From Harmonia axyridis (lineage: Eukaryota > Arthropoda > Insecta > Coleoptera > Coccinellidae), in NCBI RefSeq assembly GCF_914767665.1, contig NC_059502.1, positions 15,934,001-15,998,000 of the forward strand: a stretch of 64,000 nucleotides of DNA. The letters are read 5' to 3'. Below, one piece after another: positions 24,301 to 35,469 of the stretch (its first letter is position 1; each line of letters begins with the position of its first letter). The notes below the pieces were generated by a model. It saw only the letters and a list, made by a program, of their open reading frames with translations. It was not told the origin of the DNA and searched no databases. Made by a program: the position numbers and the translations under genes.

Positions 24301-24639
24301 ATTGAAGAAATTCAATGAAAAATTCAGATTATATATACTAGTGACTTTTGTATTATATCTTGGCAGTTGGTGTGACTGTTACGAAAATTGACAGATTACG
24401 GAATTTGAATATGAATCGTACGTTTCGATTTTGAAATAATTTATATTTACGCATTAAATTCGTGAATTTTATCTGACGAAATCGATTTAACACCACCAGA
24501 ATTAAGATATATTGCGAATGATGTTTCAAATTATTTCATTTCACTATATCCAAATTATATTGAATTGTCAAATATTGACGTTTATTGTAATTTGATAGGA
24601 TTGGAAGTCAGTATAGATAACCACAAAACGAAAAATATA

Positions 24640-25195
24640 ACTGAAAACGATGCTGTAATGAGTTCATTACAGCACTGTTTTTAGAACTGTAATGAACTCA
24701 TTACGATACTGAAATAGAGAATAGTAATTTACGTAACAAGTCCGGAAAATAGGGTTTTTTTGGACGAATAGACAAAATTCCAGGACGAGCGTAAGCGAGT
24801 CCTGGAAGTCTGTGAGTCCAAAAAAAACATTTTCGGGCGTGTTGCGTACAATATTTTTTCGGCAACCGTGTAAAATAACAAATCAATGAGACGAAACATA
24901 TTTTATTGCGATTGCGATCAAAAAACATGCAAGTTGTTGACAACTAATTTCATATGAACTTTCAGCCGTTTTCTTGGTTGCTATGGTAATGATCAACTGC
25001 ATTTATTAAAAATACACCTACCAAGATTTTCATATTCACAATGACATAAACGACGTGATTCTTTGCCGGCCTAGTCCGGGAAGTACGTACTTTCCGGACT
25101 AGGCCGGGAAATGCTACTTTCTCAGAGAAAAAGCGTCCGGGAAGTGAGCACTTCCCGGACGGTTGCCGAAAAAAAATATTACTCATACAATTTGC
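24640..25195. repeat. Cluster of nested hairpins
   Basis: At least four palindromic units lie side by side. 24652-24705: CTGTAATGAGTTCATTACAG and its mirror. 24733-24845: ACGTAACAAGTCCGGAAAAT...TTTTCGGGCGTGTTGCGT around AGGACGAGCG..CGAGTCCT. 25065-25112: GCCGGCCTAGTCCGGGAAGT...CTTTCCGGACTAGGCCGG. 25133-25160: CGTCCGGGAAGTGAGCACTT..CCCGGACG, near perfect. The last two are enclosed by a wider pair, CAATATTTTTTCGGCAACC (24849) and GGTTGCCGAAAAAAAATATT (25161). No coding sequence. Confidence 0.75.
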
Positions 25196-25307
25196 CTCAC
25201 TTAATCAAATTTTATTGAATTTAGGACTTTCATGGCAATATTTCGTCATTTTTATATATCGAGGAGATATGAAATATCTAAAATTTTAGTCTTTTGATTT
25301 CTCGATC

Positions 25308-26135
25308 CATTTTGGAAAAATCAGTAAAAATTGAATTTTTTCACTAAAAACGTTATACCTCCTGAAATGTTAGTTACAGACTCCTGAAATAAAAACGTTT
25401 TTCGAATATCGAGTTATGATCTGAAACATGATTAGGTTTTCAGTCCGTATTTCGAGTCCAGAAAGAAAGCCAGCCTCTAGAAAAATTATTCTATTTTTTT
25501 TTCAAAATTCCAGTTTATAACCAATAATTTTTGAAATAATATTTTAACCGCCCAACTCTAAGCATTTTCGTGATCTACGTGATGGAATCGATTGAATGAA
25601 AGGTAAAAACTCCACTTGAAAGAACTTTTACTTTCTTTGATTTTTTAGGGTCTAGGTATTGCGTATTTGAGTGGAAATTTTGGACTTCAAAATTTTTGGG
25701 TGAGGGCGGAATTTGGCATATAAGAGATCGTTCATTTTCACACCACTCATCCATTTTTCGTAGACCTCACAGTATAAGAAGAAATTGAACTCGAAATTTT
25801 TGAAAAATCAGTAAAAATTGATTTTTTCACTAGAATCGTTATCTCCTAAATTATTAGTTACAAACCCCTCAAATAAAAACGTTTTTCGAATATCGAGTTA
25901 TGATCTAATATATGATGAGGTTTCCAGTCCGTATTACGAATCCAGAAGAAAAGCCAGGATCTAGAAAGATTTTCCAATTTTTTTTCAAAATTTCAGTTTA
26001 TAACCAATAATTTCTGAAATGATGTTTAACTTGCCCAACTATAGGCATTTTCGTGATCTACGTTATGGAATCGATTGAATGAAAGGTAAAAACTTCACAT
26101 GAAAGAACTTTTACTTTTTTTGATTTTTCAAAGGT
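25308..26135. repeat. Tandem pair of a 0.49-kb dispersed repeat
   Basis: Two copies, about 487 bp apart (for instance TCAGTAAAAATTGA at 25321 and 25808; ATCGAGTTATGATCT in each; TGGAATCGATTGAATGAAAG in each). The first copy is complete and the second lacks its end. A diverged partial copy is at 790-1260. No terminal inverted repeat or frame seen. Confidence 0.75.
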
Positions 26136-26690
26136 GCGAGCACACTTTTTTAATTTTCACAAAACTACAACCTTGGTATTATCAGTCGTCATAGTTATCA
26201 AATTCATCTTTGTATGCCATTCAGGTTTTCATTTTCTAAAATTTGAAAGTTATATTATTAAAAATTGCTTCATTATTTTGGGATTTTCTTTCATTTAAAA
26301 TCGGTTGCACAGTCAGGTGGTGAAAAAAATAAAATATATCTGATATGTTTTGTAGCGCTCTCGGAAATAATCTTGCATAATCTATTAGTCTTCAAACTGA
26401 TTTCAAAGGTTTTTTATTGAAAATAATTGATGAATATTTTCTAGCTAAATATTGTCTATTTTTTTATGTCTATACTTAAACTTATATTACTAAAACAATT
26501 TAGTAGCCTACGAGAAAGTATCGCTTTCACTACTCAATGATCATTTTACTTTGAAGATATCATCTATGTATGATTATTTTCCATTAGAATTAGATTCCAA
26601 TCTCATAGACAATCAATTCAAGTAACATTAGGAAAAATTTTATTAATTTCAGGTGACTACGCTTCAAATTTGAATTGATTCAAACTCAAA
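26136..26690. other. Intron sequence, nothing recognised
   Basis: AT-rich, no motif. Confidence 0.4.
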
Positions 26691-27021
26691 TTAATGGATG
26701 TAGTTGTCGGTATGCCACTCATAAAATCCATTTACCAAATGGTAAATTGAATTCCGATGATTCACCACAACGAATTCACTGATCGAATCAACAAAAGCGT
26801 TGGAATCAATAGACACCCCATTGAATTCAGCTGGTTCGGAACAAGCTTTCTTTGATACTAATCTGAATGGAGAAGTGCGATTTCCATTAATGTTGTTTAC
26901 AAGGGAAGGCCCATTCTGCAACAAGTTTATCCAGAATGTCCACAAAATACTGCTGTGTCATTACAGAATTATAGGGCTGCTGCTGAGCTACAGGTTGATT
27001 GGATTTGGGGAGAATACTCAT
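26691..27021 (-). pseudogene. Unrecognised broken open frame (minus)
   Basis: On the minus strand an ATG at 27021 opens MSILPKSNQPVAQQQPYNSV followed by MTQQYFVDILDKLVAEWAF and a TAA at 26889-26887. The next frame takes over (VNNINGNRTSPFRLVSKKAC ... FVDSISEFVVVNHRNS) and runs to 26691. The composition of both parts is protein-like and the switch is abrupt, as after a one-base shift in a decaying gene. The overlapping plus frame at 26800-27090 looks like its shadow. I do not recognise the family. It could be a processed pseudogene or an element gene inside the LRR intron. Confidence 0.35.
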
Positions 27022-27090
27022 CTACCTAGGCTAGTATGTGATGATTATGTCCAACTACTCGATGAGAAAGCGAACGAACAAGCAGATTGA

Positions 27091-29255
27091 ATAAAATAGT
27101 TTCAGTCGGGTCGGTTTAGAATTTCATGGTTATTCAAAAAAAAAAACTCCTGAAGAAAAGTATAAGAGTCATGTTCGTTTGTAATGGTAATAGTTTTTCA
27201 ATGGTATTAATGATTTCAACATCGAAGTTAGCTATTTCATATTCTGAAAATAGTTTCATCACAAAAACAAACAGCAAAAAAATAACCACCAATGGGTGTT
27301 GTGCCTCGCTCCTCTCTTAAATCATCCATCTACTGCCGGCAGTACGCTTTTTTTTTCAACCTTTCTTACAATCCAATACAAATTTTCATAAATATCAAAC
27401 AAGTCTAGAAAGCGAAATATTGAGGCCGCAGAATTTTCAACTCAAATTCCTATAGAACCACTGTCGACTTAAGTCAAACATAATCCTTTACTCAAGTACC
27501 AGGCCTAAGCTGTAAACACATGTCCTCCACATCATAGTCACCTTCTAGATTAAAACATGCATTTTCCGATGCTCCCTTACTTTTCAATATTTTCAATGTA
27601 GAATGATTCATCCTTGCCTTTTAAGAAACAAATTTATTTTCCTGGAGAATCATTTTAGGTCAGTAATTGTTGGATCAGATCAAAAAATGAATTGGGTCGT
27701 CAAACAGTTTAACTCAATCTCTTGAACAGAAATCTACATCTACGTGATCATATATCTATGATAATTGGGCAGTCAAAACTGATCTTTCTTGGATTCCAAA
27801 TGAACTGCTCTTCAAAAGTTAGAGAACTTAAGAAAAAATTCATATATATTTATTTTTTTGAAATCATTGTTTCAAGTATCAAAGTGAAGTAAGAAAAACA
27901 ACAAAAGTGTTTTTCCATAATAATATAGAAAACATTAACTTGCCATTTGGCATGTCATGAAAACATAATATTGACATGCAGGTGATGTGACAGATTGCTG
28001 TTTTCTTAAAACATGATATGATGGTAAATATGGGAAAAGCTCTAATGTGAAATCAGGAAATATTTCATGCTTGTTCAACTTTTTCAACTAAATTTCGCTT
28101 AAACCTTCAAACCGTTATAAAAGAATACACTCATTACTCAATTAACTGTGACATGCCATGAAAACATAGAATTTCATAATAATGAATACGCAATATGATT
28201 TATCACTTTTTGCGCGCTTTTTTCCGGTGAATATCTGGATATTTTACCCGAATGTAATTTATTTTTGAATTTTTAGCTGATGTAAGCTATAAAGAATTAG
28301 CTTCAAGTAACTAATAAAGAATTCGAGGTCGAAATCCTGCAGCCCTGTACAACTCAACAGAATATGCTAGTGACTTGATATTTCCAGGGTAGATTCAAGG
28401 TTTGAATACATCGGTTGAATTCATAAATAAGCAAAATCCGATCTCATATCCCCATATTTTGTCAATTGTTTCTTCAATAATTAGATAAATATTGGATAGA
28501 TTTGAATTTTATAAGTATGAAAATATGAAATGACTCATTTCAAAATTCCTTTAAAAAAAATGTAATATAAATATTTATTCCCCAGAAATAAATATTGTAA
28601 TGAATAATAAGTTCGCGTAGCTATAGATAGAAAATGAAAGAAATATATCCCAAATTTTTAGATGTATTTCTGAGATTAACATTAAAAATAGTGGTAATAC
28701 ACCTTGCTTTACTAAATGTAACAATATATAATTTTCTCAGTCAGGACCTGCGCTACTGAATACTGATCATTAACCTTCAAGTTCATACAAATTTGAATCC
28801 ATGCATACATTTGTGCCACAAAACTACCCACTTTCCCTATTCAAATTCGTGATGGGGTTGCAACCCTCTCCAGGGGTTTGCTAGTAGAAACAAGCTTTGT
28901 ATCCCAGATCATAAAAAATCGACACGTCTGAGTGTTGTCACAAATTCTAATTCGTTGTTGAATTATTGAGGGTGCACACTTTTAAATGAGACACCCTGTA
29001 TTAACGAATATGATACAAATCACTCAGCACTTAGCAAAGAACTATTGAATATCAATACATCGTGAAAATTACCGGGTATTTGCACGTGTGCTCTAGGTGA
29101 ATATTTTCTGACTTTTTAAACCATCGGAAATATTCAGGTTGATTGTTAAAAAGATTTTATTTATTCAAAGTACGATTAGCAATTGAACAATTAAAATTGA
29201 GTGAATTTTTTTTCGGGAAAATGTCCTTCATATACCCCCCGTGCTTGCCAAATTA
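27091..29255. other. Intron sequence, nothing recognised
   Basis: AT-rich. A right end of the CACCCTGTA type is at about 28990-29000 (AATGAGACACCCTGTA) without a clear partner. Confidence 0.4.
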
Positions 29256-29257
29256 TG

Positions 29258-29396
29258 ATTTTTTGTCCCTTCTCGCTTCATTCAGTTCACGTCAACAAAT
29301 CACCTTAACCCAATATTACTTTGTGTAAGTCTACAGAGACCCAACAAAGGCTAGGAGTGAACCGCCCCTGGACAAACTGGTGGATTCCGGAAGAGT
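29258..29396. repeat. Direct repeat, copy 1
   Basis: About 140 bp nearly identical to 29671-29811, beginning ATTTTTTGTCCCTTCTCGCT and ending GGATTCCGGAAGAGTT. One frame reads RPWTNWWIPEELK, but the frame is not shared cleanly with copy 2. Confidence 0.8.
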
Positions 29397-29670
29397 TGAA
29401 ATTATCATTTAAATTTTCGAAAGCGTTCAAGAATTAAATAGATGAAGTGTATAAAACCCACTCTATCTCATAAACAAATAGTCTTAGGACAATTTGCAAC
29501 ATTGATTCAGACTATTCGAATTGTTTTTCTTTCGAACTGAATACAATGAATCACTCGAAGATAGACTCAACCAAAAAAAAAAAAACCAGAAGAATGTCTT
29601 TCTGAACACCTGTCGATTGGTAACCGAGAGGATTCTCACAAAACCTTTTCTTACTTCGTATCATCATTCC

Positions 29671-29811
29671 TGATTTTTTGTCCCTTCTCGCTTCATTCAG
29701 TTCACGTCAACAAATCACCTTAACCCAATATTACTTTGTGAAAGTCTACAGAGACCCAACAAAGGCAAGGAGTGAACCGCCCCCTTGACAAACTAGTGGA
29801 TTCCGGAAGAG
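29671..29811. repeat. Direct repeat, copy 2
   Basis: The partner of 29258-29396, 413 bp downstream, in the same orientation. It differs by a few substitutions and a small insertion (CCCCCTTGACAAACTAG against CCCCTGGACAAACTGG). Confidence 0.8.
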
Positions 29812-29836
29812 TTTACCATCCACCCACTGGCAGTAA

Positions 29837-30073
29837 CTCGATTCATGGCGGCCTGCTGAACTTCGAAATCGACTGATTACGAGACAGGATTGTATTTATG
29901 ACACAGATGCTGTTAGAGCATTAGAATTCCTAGGAAATATTGCGATACAGGTCAGGAGGAAAGAAATCTTATTTTTGGCAAGCATTCTCAACATCGCGTC
30001 CAAAGCCGATGAACTGAAGGCGCGGCAAGGTTCCGTAATATTATATTTCCACTCTCATTTCAGAAAAAACTAA
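29837..30073 (+). pseudogene. Unrecognised open frame without ATG
   Basis: A 78-codon frame, open between TAA at 29834 and TAA at 30071, with no ATG start. It reads LDSWRPAELRNRLITRQD, then DTDAVRALEFLGNIAIQVRR and ILNIASKADELKARQG: charged and helical, unlike random AT-rich sequence. It follows directly on direct repeat copy 2, whose own frame (WIPEEFTIHPLAV) would join it after a one-base shift, so both may be parts of one decayed element gene. No family recognised. An exon is less likely because no good donor is near. Confidence 0.35.
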
Positions 30074-32730
30074 ATATAATATCTGGTGCCTTAGGATTTT
30101 AGATCGATTTGAATTCGATTTTTTATATTCTTTCGAATATCAACTATTCAAAATATAACATGTTCCTTAACAGTTCATAGAGCGATTCTTGAATCCATTT
30201 GTTCGACTTCCTCAAGGCATCAAGATGCCTTTTCTGATGTCCGAATAATGTTATAATTTTCTCTATTGACTTCCGTACAAGCTTTGCATTAAATGTTTTT
30301 GGGGGAAATAATGATACATAGATAGATAGATAGATACAAATAGAAATTTTTCGGGATTTCTCTTTCATTTCAGAGTTTTTTTTCATGCTATCGAATAAGT
30401 CAGAAAAAGTTATTTTTCTCTGAGAAAAATTTGAAAAAAATTGGCAATAACTAAAGAGATATCAACTCAACAGCCACCTCATCTATCTTTCAGCAAATTG
30501 ATCTTCAAGTAAAACTTTACCTTTATTGATTTTAGCGAAAATTACACATGAACTAAAAAAATTCAAATATTGAAATGAATGAAATTTCTAGGAATATTAG
30601 ATATTTATTTTTATTTCAATATTTTTGTACCAATTTCTCTTCAAAAGAGTGAATATAAATCCGTACAGAATTCACTGGCGAAAAAACTAGGTACCTACTT
30701 TGTTCTTCAAACATTATATCTTGAAGATGTCTAGCAAAGATATAGATGCATAGAACACACAATGAATGGAAATTTGAAAATCAAAAATGCAATATTAATA
30801 CATTATTGACTTGGTCGGATGAAATCCGTTCGATTATCATTGAATATTATTCTAATTTTCACTATTTTAATATGAAGTTTTATCAGTTACTCGAAATGTA
30901 AGAAATCTGAAAAATCTAATGCGTAGCGGAAAATTTTTTATTTAAAACATAATGAAAATTAGGATAACTCGAATTTAATATCATTTCCCAACATTAGTGC
31001 TTATAATTCGCTTGTATGGGTTCTACTTCCTCCAACCAGTGCACTTCTCTGAAAAAATTCCGCTGCACTACTATATTATACTCTCAATTTGTAAAACCAG
31101 AATATTTACCTTTTGTGCAGTCCTTTCCTTTAGGGTAGATATTCTTGATTTTGAAATAAATCGAAATCAATAATTTTTAGTTTTATTCGTCAAAACCAGT
31201 CCCTCCTTTCGATTATAATTGATTAAAAATGTCAAAATTCGATATTACAGGTGTAATGTAGAATTTTTTTCCTTTATGATGTAAGAGGTTTTCAGGAAGA
31301 ATTTCTCAATTCTTGAGTTTCCATTTTATCTAGTTGAAAAAAGTTGATAAAATTGTTCTTTAAACATTTAATTGAGATAAATTGAAGAGAATAATCGCTT
31401 AAATTGAAAATGCATTCATTCATTTATTCATCTATACTACCAAATAATTGTTACAAATTCAATTTCTTATAATGTGAGTTTGAAGAGATGTCTGGTTCAA
31501 AAAAAAATATATATAATTTAAAATTTCAATATTTTCTAAAAGACCTACAACATCCACAAATTTATCTAAGCCACTAATTAAATCTGTTCCTATTTCTATT
31601 TGTCCATTAATTTCTTTGAAATTTTTAATGGAAACATATTTTCCCTCTCAAGTTTGAAAGTTCGTCATTAAAATTAATAAACGAAAAACCTCAAAAACGT
31701 AGATAGCGCAAAATCTCATGATTATAAATGGAAAAAAAAACGTAAATCAAGGCTTTGTTACAAAGAAATCTCCAAATGAACAAACCAAAAAGAGTTTTCC
31801 CCGCACCTATAATCATATTAGTCCCCTGACTTACAAAACTGACTTGAAAGGAACGAACGCTAATTTCAAATTAGAAAAATATCTGAACTGAATTAAACTC
31901 ATTCAATTGCAGGCTACAAGTTGTAATTAGTACGAATTACCATTCTCAGGTGAAATGTCGCTAATAATGTCTTTTTAAATGCCGAAATTCTCCCTTTGAA
32001 CCCTTTATTCTTCGAAAAGGAGGTATCAATTAGGCTTTCATTACCCATTTTCATTCCAAACATTAATTTGGATCGTTTTCTGTCGATTTGGAAAATGTAC
32101 ACCTTTTGTTTTTATTTTGCTTTGAGGTGTTTGATGTGATGGTAATGTTACTTCTCGGTAACAACTCAACGAATTAAAAAACAGCTATAAATATTTAATC
32201 TCCTTCATGTATGCCTTATTGTTTTCGGTTATTTTGTCTAAATCAGCAGTTCTGATTCTGCGATCCTCTTGAAATTTTTTATGATTCTGATAAATCAAAC
32301 AGAACAATGTTATGAACCAAGCTCGAAATTATTTTTTTCTATGTATCCTAAGAATCTTACCTAGGTCAGATTGATTTTCATGAAATATTTGTTATTTTTC
32401 TTTCGAAATTCTTTTCAAATTTTTGCAGATTCTGGTGACTGGATCAATCATAAGATTTTCCACGAAGCTTGAAATTTGTATTCGCATCTAAATACAAAAA
32501 TTCATCCCTATCGAATTTGTGGATTTGAAATCATCAAGAAAGCGCTATGTGCCAATTGTTTCTTTGGTAATATATAGGTAGTTATGTAGTCTCCATGAGC
32601 ATAATTGGTGCAAGAATGAGAAAGTTCTAGAAATTTTCTGACTTCACGTCAGCGCTTTTCATTCTATTTTTGGATAATTGGCTTCAATTTTCTATGGTCT
32701 CGACGACGAAACTGACACGAAATTTTGATC
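30074..32730. other. Intron sequence, nothing recognised
   Basis: AT-rich. A short GATA microsatellite (GATAGATAGATAGATA) lies at about 30320-30336. Near 32390-32490 there is a diverged phrase of the 35-41 kb repeat family (TTTTTGCAGATTCTGGTGAC..GATCAA). Confidence 0.4.
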
Positions 32731-32734
32731 AAAG

Positions 32735-32985
32735 CCTGGAATTATAATTCTATACCTACAACAAAGTGCGGAAACAGACGAACAAAGCCGCGGCATAATC
32801 AGAAATTTTAAAATATACAATCTGTAAAAATATAAACATCTGAGTACAGAATGGAAGTCAAGGATATATAAGACATATGTGTGACCCGTTATGACATATG
32901 GCGCAGAAACAAGAGTTGAAACATCTGTGACAAAGAGAATCCTAAGAACAACCGAGATGAAGGCCATGAGAACAATTGTGGTATA
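32735..32985 (+). pseudogene. RTE-like LINE ORF2 fragment, 5' of a Tc1 insertion
   Basis: With one stop (TGA for Arg in YKTYVRP), the frame reads RIYKTYV-PVMTYGAETRVE then TSVTKRILRTTEMKAMRTIV. This is the conserved region after the reverse transcriptase in many insect LINE ORFs (YKTCVRPI(M/L)TY..E, RTTEMK.LR.I). It stops exactly where a Tc1 terminal repeat begins and resumes at 34408. Clade RTE-like is from memory of such sequences and tentative. Confidence 0.75.
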
Positions 32986-32987
32986 TA

Positions 32988-34405
32988 CACACATCGTCAA
33001 AAATCTCGGCCCCCCTATCAACTCTCAACTTGGTGAATGTGACATGAAAATTTGTTTGTGAGTGGAATCTTCACTATCTTATCACTTAAATAAAAACAAT
33101 AAACCAACGAAAATGTTTTTTGTTCGGAAGAATACAGGTATATTCGAAGTTAATCAGTTTTCAGCAAATAGCGAGAATATTGAGAATATTTCGTAGAAAA
33201 TTCCGGGTTTTCCAATTTCTCAGTTTGACCGGCAAGAATAGCAGCCCTATATCAAGAACCTTTGTCGAACCACCAGATTGCGCAACGTTTGAATATTCCA
33301 CTGACTTCAGAAAGGCCCTTTTCCTGGAAACCGGCAACGTAGCCCGGAGACCGGAGACCCAAGGGAAGATCATTCATTATATCGCAAATTTTACTCGAAG
33401 GCATCGGAAGGTATCTGTAACAGCCCTTCGAAGTCATTTTTTGAGGACCTTTAGATCGATAGTCTCGACCAGTACCATAAGAAGACGGTAACATTCCTCA
33501 CATTTAAGGGCATGCAGACCTTTAAGAGTACCTCGGCTATCACCTGGACATAGAGCTACCCGTTGGCAATGGGCAGAACACCACCAAGACTGGCTTTTAC
33601 CACAATGGCGGAACGTACTTTTTTCAGACGAGTCACGATTGGGTTTACAAAGTGATAGTAGACGAAAAAGGGTTTGGGGAGGTCCAGGCAGACTAGAAAT
33701 ACTCAGTTGTTCCTGAGAAGTTTTCCCTCAGAAGGCGGATCAATAATGTGCTTGGGCATATAATGTTCGGTCGCCGTACCCCTCTTATTATCGTTGAACG
33801 AAAAATGACTGGTGCCATCTACGTAGAAAACATCATTAAACCAATCACTGTTCCTCTGCGCAACGAATTTGGGAATAATTTAATTTATCAAGATGATAAC
33901 GGCCCACCACATGAGTTCAAAACATTGTTCAAGAGAACAATATCCAGAGAATGAACTGGCCAGCAAACTCACCAGACATATATCCAATTGAGCACGTTTG
34001 AGAAGACTTAAGTAGAGCAATAACCAATCGCCAAAATTTACCTTAAACTTTTCAGGCCTTCAAGAAGAATGGAACGAAATGCTTGAAACTTTCATGACTT
34101 GTTTCGTGGGATGCCTAGGCGTATTGGACAGTTGATTGAAAAAAGAGGTGATAATACTGACTATCGAATATGGATTCAGTTGTGAAATAACTATAATTTA
34201 TCAGAAATAAATAATTGATAAATTTAGATTTTTTTCTATTTTTTCCTATTATGTCTCATTCTGCATAAAGCAAAGAGTACCAAACAAAGATTTTCTATCG
34301 AATATATTGCAGTCGAAAGGGAGGAAAATATTCATCTCATTTCCAGAACATAGATTGTTTATTTCTTGAGAAACCTAGGGAAGCCAAAACTTTTGACGAT
34401 ATGTG
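32988..34405 (+). mobile_element. Tc1-like element inserted in a LINE
   Basis: Inverted ends: left CACACATCGTCAAAAATCTC, right (reverse complement) CACATATCGTCAAAAGTTTT followed by GGCTTCCC. TA lies on both sides (32986-32987 and 34406-34407), the Tc1/mariner target. Length 1418 bp. The LINE reading frame is interrupted at precisely these ends, which independently confirms the borders. Confidence 0.85.
33260..34180 (+). pseudogene. Tc1-like transposase, multiply broken
   Basis: Pieces in shifting frames: RRHRKVSVTALRSHFLRTF and SIVSTSTIRRRL (HTH and linker), RATRWQWAEHHQDW, then LFSDESRLGL (first Asp). Next come LIYQDDNGPPHEF (second Asp) and MNWPANSPDIYPIEHV followed by a stop where Trp is expected (TGA), EDLSRA (final Glu). 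At least five stops or shifts. This is a standard DD34E Tc1 layout over the expected length. Not functional. Confidence 0.85.
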
Positions 34406-34407
34406 TA

Positions 34408-34900
34408 TAATGAACGATATGCAGAGAAAAAAAGTGTCAGTCAAAAAGATTATATCGTAAGATGGATAAGAGGAAGAAGAAGGAAATGGGAACAGCATGT
34501 TGACAAAATGAGTTCAGACAGAATGGCTATAAGATTGCAAGAGAAGACCCTTAGGACTTCCACCAAACCGATGGGGAGACAGCTGGAAATCTACATCCCA
34601 AACAACAAACACTAGTAAACCGTTTGGCGAGGCGTTCTCAAGCCAATTTAAAAGGTGCGCCCTATCCCTGAAGATTGCGTTGTTTCATCCCAAGGTCACT
34701 GATGGAATCATCAGTTTCGTGCAGGGGTGACTCAGCTGTAGTGCGGTAGGTTTCCTATACCCAGCGGTACCGCATTAGAGTGTGACGCGAGGCTCATAAC
34801 GCCATCTCTGGGGCATGCACAGAGTCACTAAAACAGGAAGAAACAGGCAATGCGTTTCCTGAAACAAGAAGAATGTAAATAAGAAGAGTTTCAATTGAAA
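34408..34900 (+). pseudogene. RTE-like LINE ORF2 end and 3' tail, 3' of the Tc1 insertion
   Basis: It resumes the LINE: NERYAEKKSVSQKDYIVRWI then RGRRRKWEQHVDKMSSDRMA, the usual last block (RRR.W..HV.RM..DR) of this family. A 3' untranslated part follows with GGTACCGCATTAGAGTGTGA and a purine-rich tail near 34866-34890 (AAGAAGAATGTAAATAAG). A 3' end with a short-repeat or A-rich tail fits a LINE. Confidence 0.75.
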
Positions 34901-35468
34901 TAGTCACATCCTATTAAATTTCGTGAAATACCTTGAGGGGCACTATTTTTCGTAACTCGCATTCCTTACCCCCGTACGAAAAATGATACTTTTCCAAACT
35001 GTTTGCACAAATAACCATTTCCATGATCAACCAATCCAATAAATCATTTCAGAATCTACCAACTTTTCCTCAGGTATTATTGTAATCTGTAATAATTGGC
35101 GCCGCCTACGTGGAAACTACGCAATCATTATCCAGATCGAATCAATCAAGCAATCCTCAAAGGATCCAACGCAAATACCCAGATAGGCTGACGAGCATTA
35201 GCAGTTGTAATTGCCGAATTTTAGACTTGCGGAATGAACAAGAAAATTCCGAATGCCTGTTTCCGAGTTCGGTGCCATCACTCGGGAAAACTTCGGCTTG
35301 ATTAATGACGTAAAATGCTCAGAGGCCCGCTCGAGCACATAATACTCTTGCCACCGCCGACTTATCCCATGATTAAATCGGGGCACATCAAACGCACCCT
35401 GATCGATATCAGGGACAGGGTTAACAACTCACCCGCACTCGTGATTTCAAGATAGGAAAACTGTTTGG
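34901..35468. other. GC-richer intron island
   Basis: The part from about 35095 to 35460 is clearly less AT-rich than the rest of the intron (for example GCCGCCTACGTGGAAACTAC, CACCGCCGACTTATCCC). It has no convincing frame: plus 35110-35301 and minus 35198-35386 overlap antisense. It borders the tandem array. It could be a regulatory or conserved non-coding stretch, or the end of an unknown element. Confidence 0.35.
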
Positions 35469-35469
35469 A

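Noticed and set aside
26800..27090. 96-codon plus frame
   Set aside because: It overlaps antisense a minus-strand frame with more protein-like composition; treated as a shadow, though neither is recognised.
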